From: Ettlia oleoabundans
Taxonomy: Eukaryota > Chlorophyta > Chlorophyceae > Chlamydomonadales
Assembly: GCA_019693395.1 (NCBI GenBank)
Contig: JAAMXP010005583.1
Location: 1 to 43,283 of the forward strand
Direction of reading: 5' to 3'
DNA length: 43,283 nt
The position numbers and the translations under genes were made by a program. Positions 31,072 to 41,294 of this stretch are shown in pieces. The notes beneath the pieces were generated by a model, which did not search any database, was not told the DNA's origin, and saw only the letters and a program-made list of their open reading frames with translations. Position 1 is the stretch's first letter. Each line of letters starts with the position of its first letter.

Positions 31072-33229
31072 TCAAGATTGCAAAAGCAAACGTGAAAGAG
31101 CGACAGCAGCCGCCCACGCTGCCACCACAGTTACAGCCTTCGCATTTCGGCCTTCCATCTTGTGCAATGTACTGCTAGCTGCCACCTCTAGCAGTTGGTA
31201 CAACGGCATTCTGCGGTGCTGCAGAGGTTGAAAGCAGCAACCAAGCTTCGCGGCTGCTGATGGCGCCTGCCTTGCGAGTTGCAACAAGGATTCAACCGCA
31301 TGGCTGATCTCGCCATTCGCTCTGGCTTCCTCAGCAGCTGCCGCCTTTGCCCAGGCTGCTGATAATGGGACTGCCTCCATGCCAAAAAAATCTGTGACAG
31401 GTATGTTGGTGGGGAGGCGCCTTGATAGGTCGGTGCGGACCTGAATGTCAGACGACAGCCGCTGCCCACTGATGTAATCCAACATCTGCTGCAGGCTCGG
31501 CGCAGGTTGGCCAGCCCCACTGCTGCCACTTTTGTTCATGCCGATACTGCTATTGGCGGCATGCACGGCCTGGGAAATAGCGGTGTGCAGTGGCAGGCGC
31601 CAGAGGAACTGGTGCAGATGGTAGCTGAGCTGATCCACTACGTGCTGCCCCACAACTGGGTCGACATGGTGGGCATAGGAGCTCTGGCCTGCAGGTAGCA
31701 AACAACATGGGACCCAGGCCTGCTTGTCAACCAATACCTCACGGGCAGTGGCACAAAAGCAACACCGTTTGCTGGCACGACATGAGACTGCCTGAACGTC
31801 AGCAGGAAACGATGGCAAGCAGGACATTGTATGCACCCTGGGTGGCTGGATGGCTGGCAGTCTGCCAGCTGACCAGGCTGCTCCCGCTCCTGCTGATGCT
31901 GCTCACCCAGCTTGCTGCTGGCCACAGCCAGTACGTTTGGTGCCATCTCGGTGATGCGGCTGTACAGGGTGCTGGCTTGGCACGTGTCTGCCAGCAGCAG
32001 CATCTCGCCATAGCGCCCCGCCGCCGCCATCTGGTGCACAGCTGTGGCTATGTCGGCAGCCAGCAGCTCCTCCTGCACCACTGGCACAGCAGGCTGGTGG
32101 GTGGAAGGCGCCGCGTATACTAGTCGGTTAGAGCAGAGCCAGAGCAGCGAATTGAATGCATAGATGGGGTTACTTGCATGCCCCCACTGGCATGTCAGGG
32201 GGGGTTGAACGCGGGCACACAGCGACAGCCAGCAAGCCGTGCCTGCCGTGTGGCTGCCATATGGTGCATCCTGCCACCCTGACAGCCAAGCTCCATTGGC
32301 CATGCAGGTGCTCCTCCCCTGTCATTCCTTTTTCCTCTCTGCCATGCCGCACACCCACCTCGTCGTGGAATTTGAGGAACTCGTCGCCGCCGTGGCCAGT
32401 GAGGTAGATGAGCACACGGGATGAGGGCCCCGACCTCAGACGTTTGGAGGCTGGAGTGCCTGGGGGGTGATGGCCTGCAGCGGCAGTGGGATGCTTGGCT
32501 CGGCTCTGGGTTTTATCATAAAACGACACACGACAATGCTTTGTCGTACATAATGCTGGCACTATATGGCATGTGTGGTTTATGGCGTGTGGCCACTGCT
32601 TCATCCGGTTGGCAGCCTCCACCGTGCGTCCCTGCTCACCTGTGAGCACGCGCAGCACGCTATCTACGCTGACCTCTCGCCCCCGATAGTCAACCTCCAC
32701 ATCGCCACTCAGCAGGTTGAGGATGTCGCTGGGCCCTGCATCGATGCTGGTGCCACCGCCGGCGGCTGTGGCGGCGCCGGGCGCCAAGTACAGTTGGCCA
32801 GGATGAACATTGCGGGGGGAACAGGCGGGTTGCTCTGCGAGCATGAGGATAATGTTGCCGTCGGGAATGCCCAACCTGCATGGGGCACGTTATGCAGGCA
32901 AGGCCAGCTCGGAAAGGTGGCTTGGTGCAGAGACACAAACAGCGGTGCCCGCAGCAAGCACCGCCTGTTGGCAGCTGCCAAAGCAAGTGTGCAGAAATGA
33001 GCGCAGCCTGTACCACTAGAATGCTGCAGCACACCCAGTTGCGTTTGCCAACGCCATAGACCAACCTTCTCACGGCCTGGTAGACGCCCAGCGCGTTGCT
33101 GCTGTGCCGATAGTTCAGCCAGTAACGGGAGCTACTAATGATCACTGCCCAATTGTTTGGAGAGCCTGCTGCGGCACGAACAACGCACAAGAGGGCCAGC
33201 ACCAAATGACTGAAAAGCTGGGGGCCCAT
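31072..33229 (-). CDS. GPI8: GPI transamidase catalytic subunit GPI8/PIG-K (C13 cysteine protease family)
   Basis: Five exons: 33229-33066, 32875-32640, 32459-32359, 32072-31907 and 31688-31072, totalling 1284 nt (427 aa). It is an ER membrane protein that cuts the C-terminal signal of precursor proteins and attaches the GPI anchor, as part of the complex with GAA1, PIG-S, PIG-T and PIG-U. A signal peptide (LVLALLCVVRAAA) precedes NNWAVIISSSRYWLNYRH. Next are LGIPDGNIILMLAEQPACSP, GDVEVDYRGREVSVDSVLRV, the catalytic His in LIYLTGHGGDEFLKF and the catalytic Cys in LLLADTCQASTLY. Then comes YAHHVDPVVG and PVTDFFG. A C-terminal hydrophobic segment (VVAAWAAAVALSRLLL) ends the protein, matching the membrane anchor of the family. 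A Gly/Ala insertion follows the ACSPRN block. Both catalytic residues are present, so the enzyme should be active. Confidence 0.95.
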
Positions 33230-34016
33230 CCTGGTACGTGCGGCAGACAGCCCCGTGGTCCGAGTTGCGCCTTGCTTGTTCCCATACATATGAGCATGTA
33301 GGTATCCAAAAAGAAGTCTTAAGCAGCACATAAAGGTACACTGCGGTACAACGGCCTCCCTCCCATTTCCCCTCGTTATTCTGTCTTCTTGCTCCGGCTT
33401 CTCGCACTTTTTAAACTGCAGATTAAGGATAATTCTCCTCAGGGCCCGTGCTGAAGTGCTGACAGCGGGCACCCCACATCTCCAGCCCTCTTGGCCGTCA
33501 CAGCTTCTCTGTTCCCAAGCAGGGGCTCCATCCGTCGTGGGAAATCACTTTCATCTCAACCCGCTGTTTGGACGGACTTTCCCTTGAGACCTGCCTAAGC
33601 GCGTCACATAGCGACTCACGTGGCCCGGCTGCTTGAATATCAGCAAAACGGAGCCTCCGTCTTGCCAAGTCAACCAGCCTGCTGCAACCGGTGGTACTGA
33701 AAACTGCGGCTCAGTTGCCCGCCCGCCCAGCTGTCCCCATAACACTGCAGACCTGCTTTCCCCGGGTCTTGCAGAACAGGTGAGCGCTGCGCATAGTACA
33801 AAGCGCCACCCGGATCACAGGTAGCTAGGTTGGAATGGCAGGCTGGCCCTGCCTTGTTGTTTATGTGCCCGGAAGGACCCTCTCTTCCAGCTTGCTGATG
33901 ATGCGCCGTCGTTTCCTTTAGCCTACTCCTTTCGCATAGGAAGCAGACACTGCTTTAAAGATTGCATCTGAACGGTATTGTCCATTCACCACCATTCCAA
34001 CTTGTGCTGCAGGTTT
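33230..34016. promoter_or_regulatory. Divergent region with a non-coding first exon of the B3-like gene
   Basis: These 787 bp separate GPI8 (-) from the B3-like gene (+). A plus-strand intron with a good donor (GAACAG|GTGAGC at 33780) and acceptor (GTGCTGCAG at 34012) ends five bases before the ATG at 34017. The frame upstream of the donor that matches the required phase meets a stop and has no ATG, so a 5' leader exon ending at 33779 is likely. The two promoters probably lie at about 33230-33640. Confidence 0.55.
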
Positions 34017-37000
34017 ATGGAATTGTGCAGTGATGGTGGCGCACGTGGCAGTGGTGGTTCTGATGGCAACCATCCCAGCGATGGTTTCAAGCCTGTCAAG
34101 GAGGAAAGCGAGGAAGGGGAGATTGCTGGCCAGCCATCGCTTAAGCAGCAGTTGAATGCCACGCAGCAGCAGATCCCGCCGCCGCTGCAGCAGCAGCAAC
34201 CGCAACAGCCTGTGCAGCACTTGCAACAGCAGCTGCCTGCTCCTCAGCGGCAGGAGCAGGAGCGGCAGGAGCAGCAGACAGCGATCCAGCAAGCTGCTGC
34301 TACGGTGGACGACGCTCTGCTTGCCCGCGAACAGATGCCGGCATCTGGCATTATTGGTGCTCCCAAAACTGTAGCAGGAGCACCTGGTGGTGACGCGTTT
34401 GATGCGGGAGATGCCGCGGCTGCCTTGAATGCCCTGGCAGCAGCAGCCTGGGGACTGGATGATGAAGAGACGGAAGGGGAGGGGGAGGAGGGTGAAATCA
34501 GCGCAGCGGAAAGCAGCGAAGGCGCCGCCTGGGGCAGTGATGGGGAGGAGGGAGGCAAGGGCACAAACCGCGCTGCGCCGCGCCGCACGGGAGGACGGCG
34601 TGGCGTCAGCAAGAATGGGCAGCGCGCAGGGTCGGAGTCACGGGGGCCGGCAGCACGCCGACAGCGTCCCGCCAAGCTGTGGTGCCGCCACCCACTAGAT
34701 GCAGCGCAGTGGGCCCTGGTGCTCAGCCAGTCAGCCATCGACAGCCGCAACATCTCACTGCCCTGGACCAACCCAGGTGAGGTGCTCAGCTCTGCCCTCT
34801 GGTTACCCCATACAAAAGTAGGCATGATTTGTGTGAGGCGAGGATTGAAACTACCTAGTGTGTTGTAAGCTGGCCTGCTGGGCAAATAGCCCCCTTTGTG
34901 CTTGCTACAGCCATGGCCTGCCTAGCCCAACCACCCCAGCCTTTTGCTATAGGCCAGCACACAGTTGCATGAAATCCAATTATTGTGATGTTGACAGTGG
35001 GTCTGTTGCTCCGCGCTTGGTGCAGGTGACATGGCTGCCGAGCTGTTGGGAGCAGCTTGGGTGGAGGCAGTGAGAGCCAAGCAGCAGCTGGGCACCATCA
35101 GGGAGGGGGCAGGTGCGCTGGGTTGTGGTGGGTGCCGCAGGAGCACGAACATACAGTTGAGGAAGGGGCAGGCAGAAGAATGCACTTTGAGCAATTTTCT
35201 TGCCCCGTTGACATGACCTGTTTGCAATGTGTGGCTCCTCCGCTTCGTTATGCGCATGTCATGCTGTGGCAATCCTGGCTGTCAGTCAGCGGTCTGCACA
35301 GGTGCTCATACTTGCGCTGCTTGGCAAGATGCCTTCCTGCACACATGCTCCCGTCTTTCCAACCGCTACCAAATATGCACGTCCCCTCTGCCTGTGCTGC
35401 ACCCTCCTCCTGCTGCAGTGTTGATTGAAAGCATTGAGGGCAGCAACAGCGGGGGCCATGAGCGTGAGATTGTTTATGCTCTTTACGCACGCACAGACCC
35501 AAAGAAGGACACCCGCCCGCAATACCTCGAGGTGAGGTGGGACGGGGTTGGTCGTTATTACACCCGGTGTCTTGTGTCTCGCCTGACAAAAGGGCGGGAG
35601 TGCTGCATGTTATATGTTGTCCTGGGATTCGGTAGAGGCACTTGCTCAAACTTAAACCAAAGGTGGGTTGGGTGGCACTGTGGCTTTGCATCACTGGGTA
35701 CACTGTGGCGGCCGTGCGGTTCATCCCTTGTTCTCCCCTTGTGCTGCTGTCCCGGCTGCCACACCTCACTCCCTGTGCTCCACATGCGCCTCCTTGTGCT
35801 CCCCGCAGAAGCTGCACCCCCTGCTGTTGCGCTATGCCGCGGGTGTGGGCGATGTGCTGCTACTGCTGCCGCTGGGACCTGGCCGGCTGCGTGTCACCAT
35901 GCTCAAGGCGCACACAGAGGTGGGTGGGCTTCACCTGTCCTACTATGGCTGCTTGACGCATACAGGACCGTCCACTGTGGTTTTGCTTCCCTTGCGTGTC
36001 ATCCGTGTGACTACCAGAGAAACTGCAAATGCATGTGGATGCAACTGTCGTCGAGTTATGTATAGCAAGCTGACAAGGCCAGCTGCTTGTGTGGTGGTGT
36101 GTGCAGGAGGCGCACGTTGTGCACAAAGCTCTGGGTTTCGATGTGCCGGGGGAGCAGCAGGCCTGGCGCAACAAGCACACATCTGCCAACTCGCGCCAGC
36201 CGGGCAGGACCGTGACACGTCTGCGCCTGCAGCAGCAGCGCAGTAGCACGCCTGGTGATAGCGTCAATGCTGCCTATGCGGCAGCAGCTGTGGCAGCTGC
36301 TGCAGCTGATGGCATCATGCAGACACCTGCTGCAGCGCAGCCCCTCAACATGGACCAGGACACAGCGCCAGCTGCCCAGTCGGCAGGCAACGAGGCTGCA
36401 GCGCCCTCCCTCCAAGCCATGGGCAGTGAGGCTGCTTTGCATGCTGAGGCTGCCAGGGTGGCTGCTGCTGCATTCAAGGCTGCTCGCCGCCTGGACAGCG
36501 AGCAAGAAGCGGCGGCGGGTGCTGTGGGGGAGATGTTGCCCCCTCACAAGCGCCCCAAGTGGGAGCATGCCAGCGAGGGCAGCAGCGGTGGCAGCGGCAG
36601 GCCCGTCAGCCCCCCTCCCTCGACAGCAGCAGCAGCAGCAGCAGCGGAAGCCCCGGCACCTTCTCGGCAAGCCTCTGGTCTGCAGGCTCTGTTGAAGCGT
36701 CAGGAGGCGCACTCAAAGCAGGCCTCAGCAGCCGTGCACCTGCAGCAGCAGCAGCAACTGATGCTGCAGCAGCTTGCATTGCACCTGCGCGAGCAGCAGA
36801 AGCAGCTGCCTCCGCAGCAGCAGCTCATGTTGCTGCGGCAGGTGCATGAAATGCAGCAGCGACAACAGCTGCTGCTCCAAGCCAAGGGACAGCAGGCACA
36901 GCAAGAGCAGCAGGCTACAGGCCAAGCGAAGCAGGGGCAGGAGCATGCAAATCAACTGCAACAAGCGCCTGGGCAGCCTGTTGCCGCAGGTGCAGACCCA

Positions 37001-38860
37001 AGAGCGGGACCTGCACCAGCGGCTCACTCTGACGCTGCTGCTGATGACAGCGTGCCTGCACTGCCCGCAGAGCCAGCAGTCACAGAGGGCAGGCCAGCCT
37101 CAGCGCCGACACCCCCAGATGCTGCCGCCAGCACAGCGGCAGCCCCCGCGCCAACGCCTGTGTCGGTACCTCCCGAGCTGGTCCCCCCTGGCATGGTGCC
37201 TGCTCGTGTGATGTTCCAGGGACGCCCCGCAATAATGATGGTGCCCCAACAGGCACAGCACATCGTGGCTTCAGCGCAGCAGGCACAGCAGGCACAGCCT
37301 TCTCAGCCTTCTCAGCAGCAGCAACAGCATGCCCTGCTACTGCGGCAGCAGCAGTTGTTGCTGGCCGCGCAGGTGGCAGAAGCTCTGCGTCGGCAGCAGG
37401 CATCGCAACAAGCGGCACAGCAGGCGGCAAGTGCAGGTCCAGCGCAGACTCAGGAGAAGGAGAGGGAGGAGCGGTCGGCTGGCGCGGCGGCAGCATCGCC
37501 TGCGGAAGCCAGCCCTGCTGCTGCAGAGGTGGGGCGGGCAGGCTCTCAAGCGGCCCCTAGCTCACCTGAGTTGTCTCGGGCCCCCTCCACCGGCCCCCCT
37601 GCTTCTGCAGCCATGCAGGCAGCAGCACGGGCTGCGGCCATGTCAGCACCCACCATCTCAATTGTACGCCCCCTGCTCATCAAGTCCTCCTCCACTCCCG
37701 CCACTTCAGCGGCGGCTGCCAGCCCGGGGCAGGCCCCCGTCCCTTTGCTGCCCATGTCAGCCGCACAGTCGGTGCCAACGCCGCGGATGGCACTCACAGC
37801 GGCGCAGCAGCAGCTGCAACAGCAGCAGTTGGAGCTCCTGATTGAAGTGTCAAATGCCACCGCAGCCGCCAAGGCCTCAGCCCCAAGGCCCCCCTACCTG
37901 CCTCCCTCGGGAGGCAGATCTTTCCCGGCTCCTTCACGGCCGCCATCTGCTTCACCAGCTCAGCAGCAGCAGCAACAGCAGCAGCAGCAGAAGCAACATG
38001 ATGATGGGAAGCAAGCAGCTGGGCCTGGCACATCCTCTACGGAAGCAGCACGTGACCGGCAGCCTGCAGCAGCAGCAGCCCAGTCCGCTGAGCATGCGCA
38101 GCCGCCAACGGTGGTGGTGAGTGCGGCGCCCTACAAGCCCCTGCTCATCCGCAGCACACCCGTGATGCCTGGACAACCACAGAAGGCAGAGCAGCAGCAG
38201 CAGCAAGTGCAGCAGGAGCAGCCATCGCAGAATGGGAGGCAGTCTGTAGAGTGGTCAACTCGCCATTCGTCGTCACCGACGCCCATCAAGCAACAGAGCG
38301 CTCCAGCGGCAGTTGAGGCCAAGACGGCAGCTGCCGCACAAGCAGCTGAACACCAAGCAGCTGAGCACCAAGCAGCTGACCACCAAGCAGCAGATAGCAT
38401 GGCAGCTGCTTTAGCTGCTGGGTCGCAGGTGACCCTGCGGCCTGGCGTCTCGGCACCACCCCAGATGGCAGCCCTGAGGGCGGTGATGACCGCGGCGCTC
38501 GCTGCCAGGGCAGCAGCGGCAGCAGCAGCTGCGGCACAGGCCACGCCAGCTGGTGGGGCTCAAGGTGCAGCGGCAACCGGAGGCTCGGCAGGCAGCGATG
38601 CTGTCAGGCAGCCCAGCCCTGGCGCAAACCCATCTGTTGCGGCGGCCGGTCAGGTGCAGCCAGCATCAGTCACGCCGGGGCCGCGTTCAGCAGGTGACAG
38701 CCTGGCACGCATGCAGCGCAGCCTGCAGCAGTTTGCCACCGTTGTGGCAGCCAGGGTGGCACACGGCGGGCAGCAGGAGGCACAGCTGGCTGACAGGCTG
38801 GCTGTGCTGGCCACACGCCTCGATGCCCTGCTGGGAGATTTCTGGAGGGCCGGGCGCTAA
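34017..38860 (+). CDS. Very large Gln/Ala-rich protein with a B3-like region (putative transcription regulator)
   Basis: Five coding exons: 34017-34776, 35026-35112, 35419-35531, 35809-35919 and 36107-38860, totalling 3825 nt (1274 aa), with a probable 5' leader intron. Residues 1 to ~225 hold polyglutamine stretches and acidic blocks (EESEEGEIAG, EETEGEGEEGEIS), then a basic patch (RRTGGRRGVSKNGQR). Residues ~231-360 form the only folded-looking segment: WALVLSQSAIDSRNISLPW, VLIESIEG, REIVYALYARTDP, LHPLLLRYAAGVGDVLLLLP and GRLRVTMLKA. This order resembles a plant B3 DNA-binding domain (first strand and LP turn, then the GD-V strand near the end), but the similarity is mine by eye. The last exon encodes ~900 residues of polyQ and polyA repeats, typical of activation or scaffold regions. 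Two short repeats inside the tail read PLLIKSSSTP and PLLIRSTPV. The gene lies beside two AP2-type genes. Confidence 0.7.
37963..37992 (+). repeat. CAG/CAA trinucleotide tract coding for polyglutamine
   Basis: A run of CAG with one CAA codes for about nine Gln in the C-terminal tail of the B3-like gene. It is the longest of many CAG runs in that exon. Confidence 0.85.
38341..38394 (+). repeat. Tandem coding repeat of a five-residue unit
   Basis: The unit GAACACCAAGCAGCT, with GAG/GAC variants, repeats four times in a row and encodes (E/D)HQAA. It looks like a recent slippage-type expansion. Confidence 0.85.
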
Positions 38861-39193
38861 ATCGGGGGGTGAAGGCAAAGGGTGGAATTACGCGCCCGCA
38901 TGCATGGGTGATGCTTTGTAGCACGGGGCGGCCCAGGAAGAGCTGTGCAACTGTTGAAGCAACTTACTTTAATTCTACAATATGTTGACGTTTATATGAC
39001 AAGAATAATTATGTATCACTGTTCCTGACATGCATAACCATATATCAAGTAACAAGCGAATATATACATGCTTGAATTTGACCGAAGTGGTTGGAAAGGT
39101 TGCACTGCTTGTCTGGCCAACACGTTTGGCTGCTTGTGCCAGAAAGTCAGGTGATCCAGGCCGTTTGCGCTTGGCTTGCACGTTGCATGTCAC
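38861..39193. other. Convergent 3' intergenic region
   Basis: These 333 bp lie between the stop codons of the B3-like gene (+) and the AP2 gene (-). The middle (about 38965-39070) is notably AT-rich compared with the rest of the window. I see no coding frame and no clear TGTAA. Confidence 0.5.
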
Positions 39194-40755
39194 CTAGGCT
39201 GGGCAGCAGAGGGCAGAATGCGGCAGTGGGACGGCTGCCACTGGCTGCAGCACAGACTGGGGTGAGCCTGCTACATCTACTGTGCTATCTTGCAGTAAGC
39301 AGTCCAAGAGCGAGCGAGCCAGCTCATCCTGGCAATCATCCGCCGCACTCACAGGGCTGGCGCCATCGCTGGTGCTGGCTGCTGGCCACAGAGGCAGCTC
39401 GGCGTCAGCAGGGGACTGTAGGGCGGGGGAGCATGGAGGCCCGCCAAAATCTCCGTTGGCGGCCGCCGCCAGCCCCTCCGCCAGCGCATCTGCATGGATT
39501 GCAGCAGCCCCCTCAGCTGTTGCCGCCTCGTCACCTGAGCCCTGCACCTGCCCTGCCAGCCATTCCATCTGCCCCTTTAGCTGCAGGTCTGCCTGGGTGA
39601 CCAGTCCTCGTGCCGCCGCCTCAGCCTTCTGCTCCTCACTCAGCAGCCCCCAATACTCGCTAAGGTGCAAGTTGGTGGGCGCTTCCACACCCCGCAGCTC
39701 CAAGGCAGCTTTGTCGTACGCAATGGCTGCCTCCAACTCTGTGGAGTAGAGGCCGACGTAATGGTAGCGCCGCCCCGCCACTGAGCCGATCCGGGCCTCC
39801 CACCGTCCTGCAGCACACAACGCTAGGATGGTGGTTGTGAGCATCAGTCCTTCACCAACCTAAGTGAAAGCGCATCCCAGCAGCCCAACCCATCCCCTCA
39901 ACTTCACATCATTGAGCAGCCTGCCCTCGTCACCCCATGTGGTTGGCACTCACCTTTCTTGTGCCTGCTGACCCCCCTCCACATGCTGCTCTGCTGCTGT
40001 GGCGCCATGCCCTTGCTGGCACGCCTCAGAGCAGCAATGACTTCCGCGGGACTGTACCGCATCATGCCAGGCAGGGACGCCTTGTAAAATTGCAGGTGAA
40101 AGTTTGTGTGGGCTGCCTCCCCTCGTAGCCGAACCGCTGCAGGAAGAAAGGCGGGCACTGTGGAGAAACTTGGTTGATGAATGGATACACACACGCTTGT
40201 GTGTTGCATGCAGCATGGCGAATTGCTGGAAAAAGTGACAGCGTGCTGGGACAGGCATGTGAGAGTGCATGAGGGCTCACCACAGATGTCATAGGCCAGG
40301 GCTGCCTGCGAAGATGTGCTGTAGCCGCCCAGGTAGTGCTGCTTGCCCTCCAGCCATATGTGCGCCTGCAAGCCCACAACAAAGGCAAGGCAGGGTGGTG
40401 GCAATCATGCATGGGTTGGAACTTGCAATCATTCTGCCGCTGATACTGGCTTCACAAATCGCTCACATCACAATGCATGCAGCCCAAGCTAACAAGTAAG
40501 AGACTGTACTGTGCTGTACCTTTCCACAGCACTTGCCTCAAATCTGTTGGTGCGCACATGATGACACACGCCTGTGTAACCGCTCCCTGACTCCCCGGCT
40601 GATAAATCCACCTTGGACCGAGCCCGCTTGGCACTGCCACCACTTGGGCTGCTGCTGATGTCTGCCGCTTCGCTGCTCATGCGGGTGCGCTTGTGGGCCT
40701 GGCGCTGGGCTGCCAGGGGCGGGCTGGGGGGCCTGGACGAGTGACTCATGTGCAT
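39194..40755 (-). CDS. AP2-family transcription factor with two AP2 domains (ANT/AIL type)
   Basis: Four exons: 40755-40537, 40365-40281, 40136-39954 and 39807-39194, totalling 1101 nt (366 aa). A Ser/Pro-rich N terminus with a basic, nuclear-signal-like patch (KRARSK) leads to AP2 domain 1 (~58-118): YTGVCHHVRTNRFEAHIW, HYLGGYSTSSQAALAYDI and AVRLRGEAAHTNF. A linker with SLPGMMRYSPAEVIAALRR leads to AP2 domain 2 (~148-212): WRGVSRHKKGRWEARIG, HYVGLYSTELEAAIAYDKAA and LRGVEAPTNLHLSEY. Two AP2 domains with a linker of this size place it in the AP2/ANT subfamily of sequence-specific DNA-binding regulators rather than the single-domain ERF group. The C-terminal half is Ala/Asp-rich. Intron 1 has a GC donor inside domain 1. 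It is divergent from a gene with an AP2-like and a B3-like region. Confidence 0.93.
40366..40536 (-). other. GC-AG intron in the AP2 gene
   Basis: TTTGAG|GCAAGT to CTTGCAG|GCGCAC keeps phase 0 and joins TNRFE to AHIWLEG inside a conserved AP2 domain. It is the clearest GC donor in the window because both flanks are fixed by the domain. Confidence 0.82.
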
Positions 40756-40860
40756 CTCTGGTAGAACGCAACTCTTCTTCGCTTAGCAAAGATATAGGTT
40801 TGTGGCAGGGGTTCTGTGATGATGAAATGGGCAGGGTTACGAGCCAGTGGAAGCACCTGG

Positions 40861-40876
40861 TGGCACAGGGGTGCCA
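40861..40876. repeat. Inverted repeat TGGCAC-N4-GTGCCA
   Basis: Perfect 6-bp arms flank a 4-bp spacer in the AP2 and AP2/B3-like divergent promoter. Confidence 0.8.
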
Positions 40877-40896
40877 CTAGTGCCTGTTGATACCCT

Positions 40897-40911
40897 TGTG
40901 ATATAATCACA
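40897..40911. repeat. Inverted repeat TGTGAT-N3-ATCACA
   Basis: Perfect 6-bp arms flank a 3-bp spacer, 20 bp from the TGGCAC inverted repeat in the same promoter region. Confidence 0.8.
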
Positions 40912-41294
40912 GGAGTTGAAGTAGCACGCAGTGGGCTTAGACGCCTCACTGTCGCTACCCATGCACAGCAAGGTGGCAGATAAGAGCTCCCCTAGGCACC
41001 CCTCGAGGCACCTCCGCCGCTGTCGAGGCATGTGCAGGCGCCATGCGCCAGCTGGCACCGTCAACTCTTGAAGCACTCATACAACCCAGGAGCCGAGCTT
41101 TGGTATATGACTGGGTGTAGGCCGGTCTAGCCATCTTAGGTAAGGGCAAAGACCAGTGACAAAGGGTGCCACAGCATGCCGCCTGCCAGCTGTCTGCCAG
41201 GCTGGCTATCAGCTGCGCTTCCGCAGCCGCACACCCTTCATTGATTTCGTAATCTTCATTTTGTCAATGTTGATGTGCCTAACGTAAGACCGCT

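Larger units (their letters stand above)
40756..41294. promoter_or_regulatory. Divergent promoter region, AP2 gene (-) and AP2/B3-like gene (+)
   Basis: These 539 bp lie between two transcription-factor start codons. Within 60 bp they hold CACCTG (40854-40859), the inverted repeat TGGCAC-AGGG-GTGCCA (40861-40876), TGTTG, i.e. CAACA on the minus strand (40885-40889), and the inverted repeat TGTGAT-ATA-ATCACA (40897-40911). CACCTG and CAACA are the two half-motifs bound by plant RAV1 (B3 and AP2 domains respectively). Function is inferred. Confidence 0.45.
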
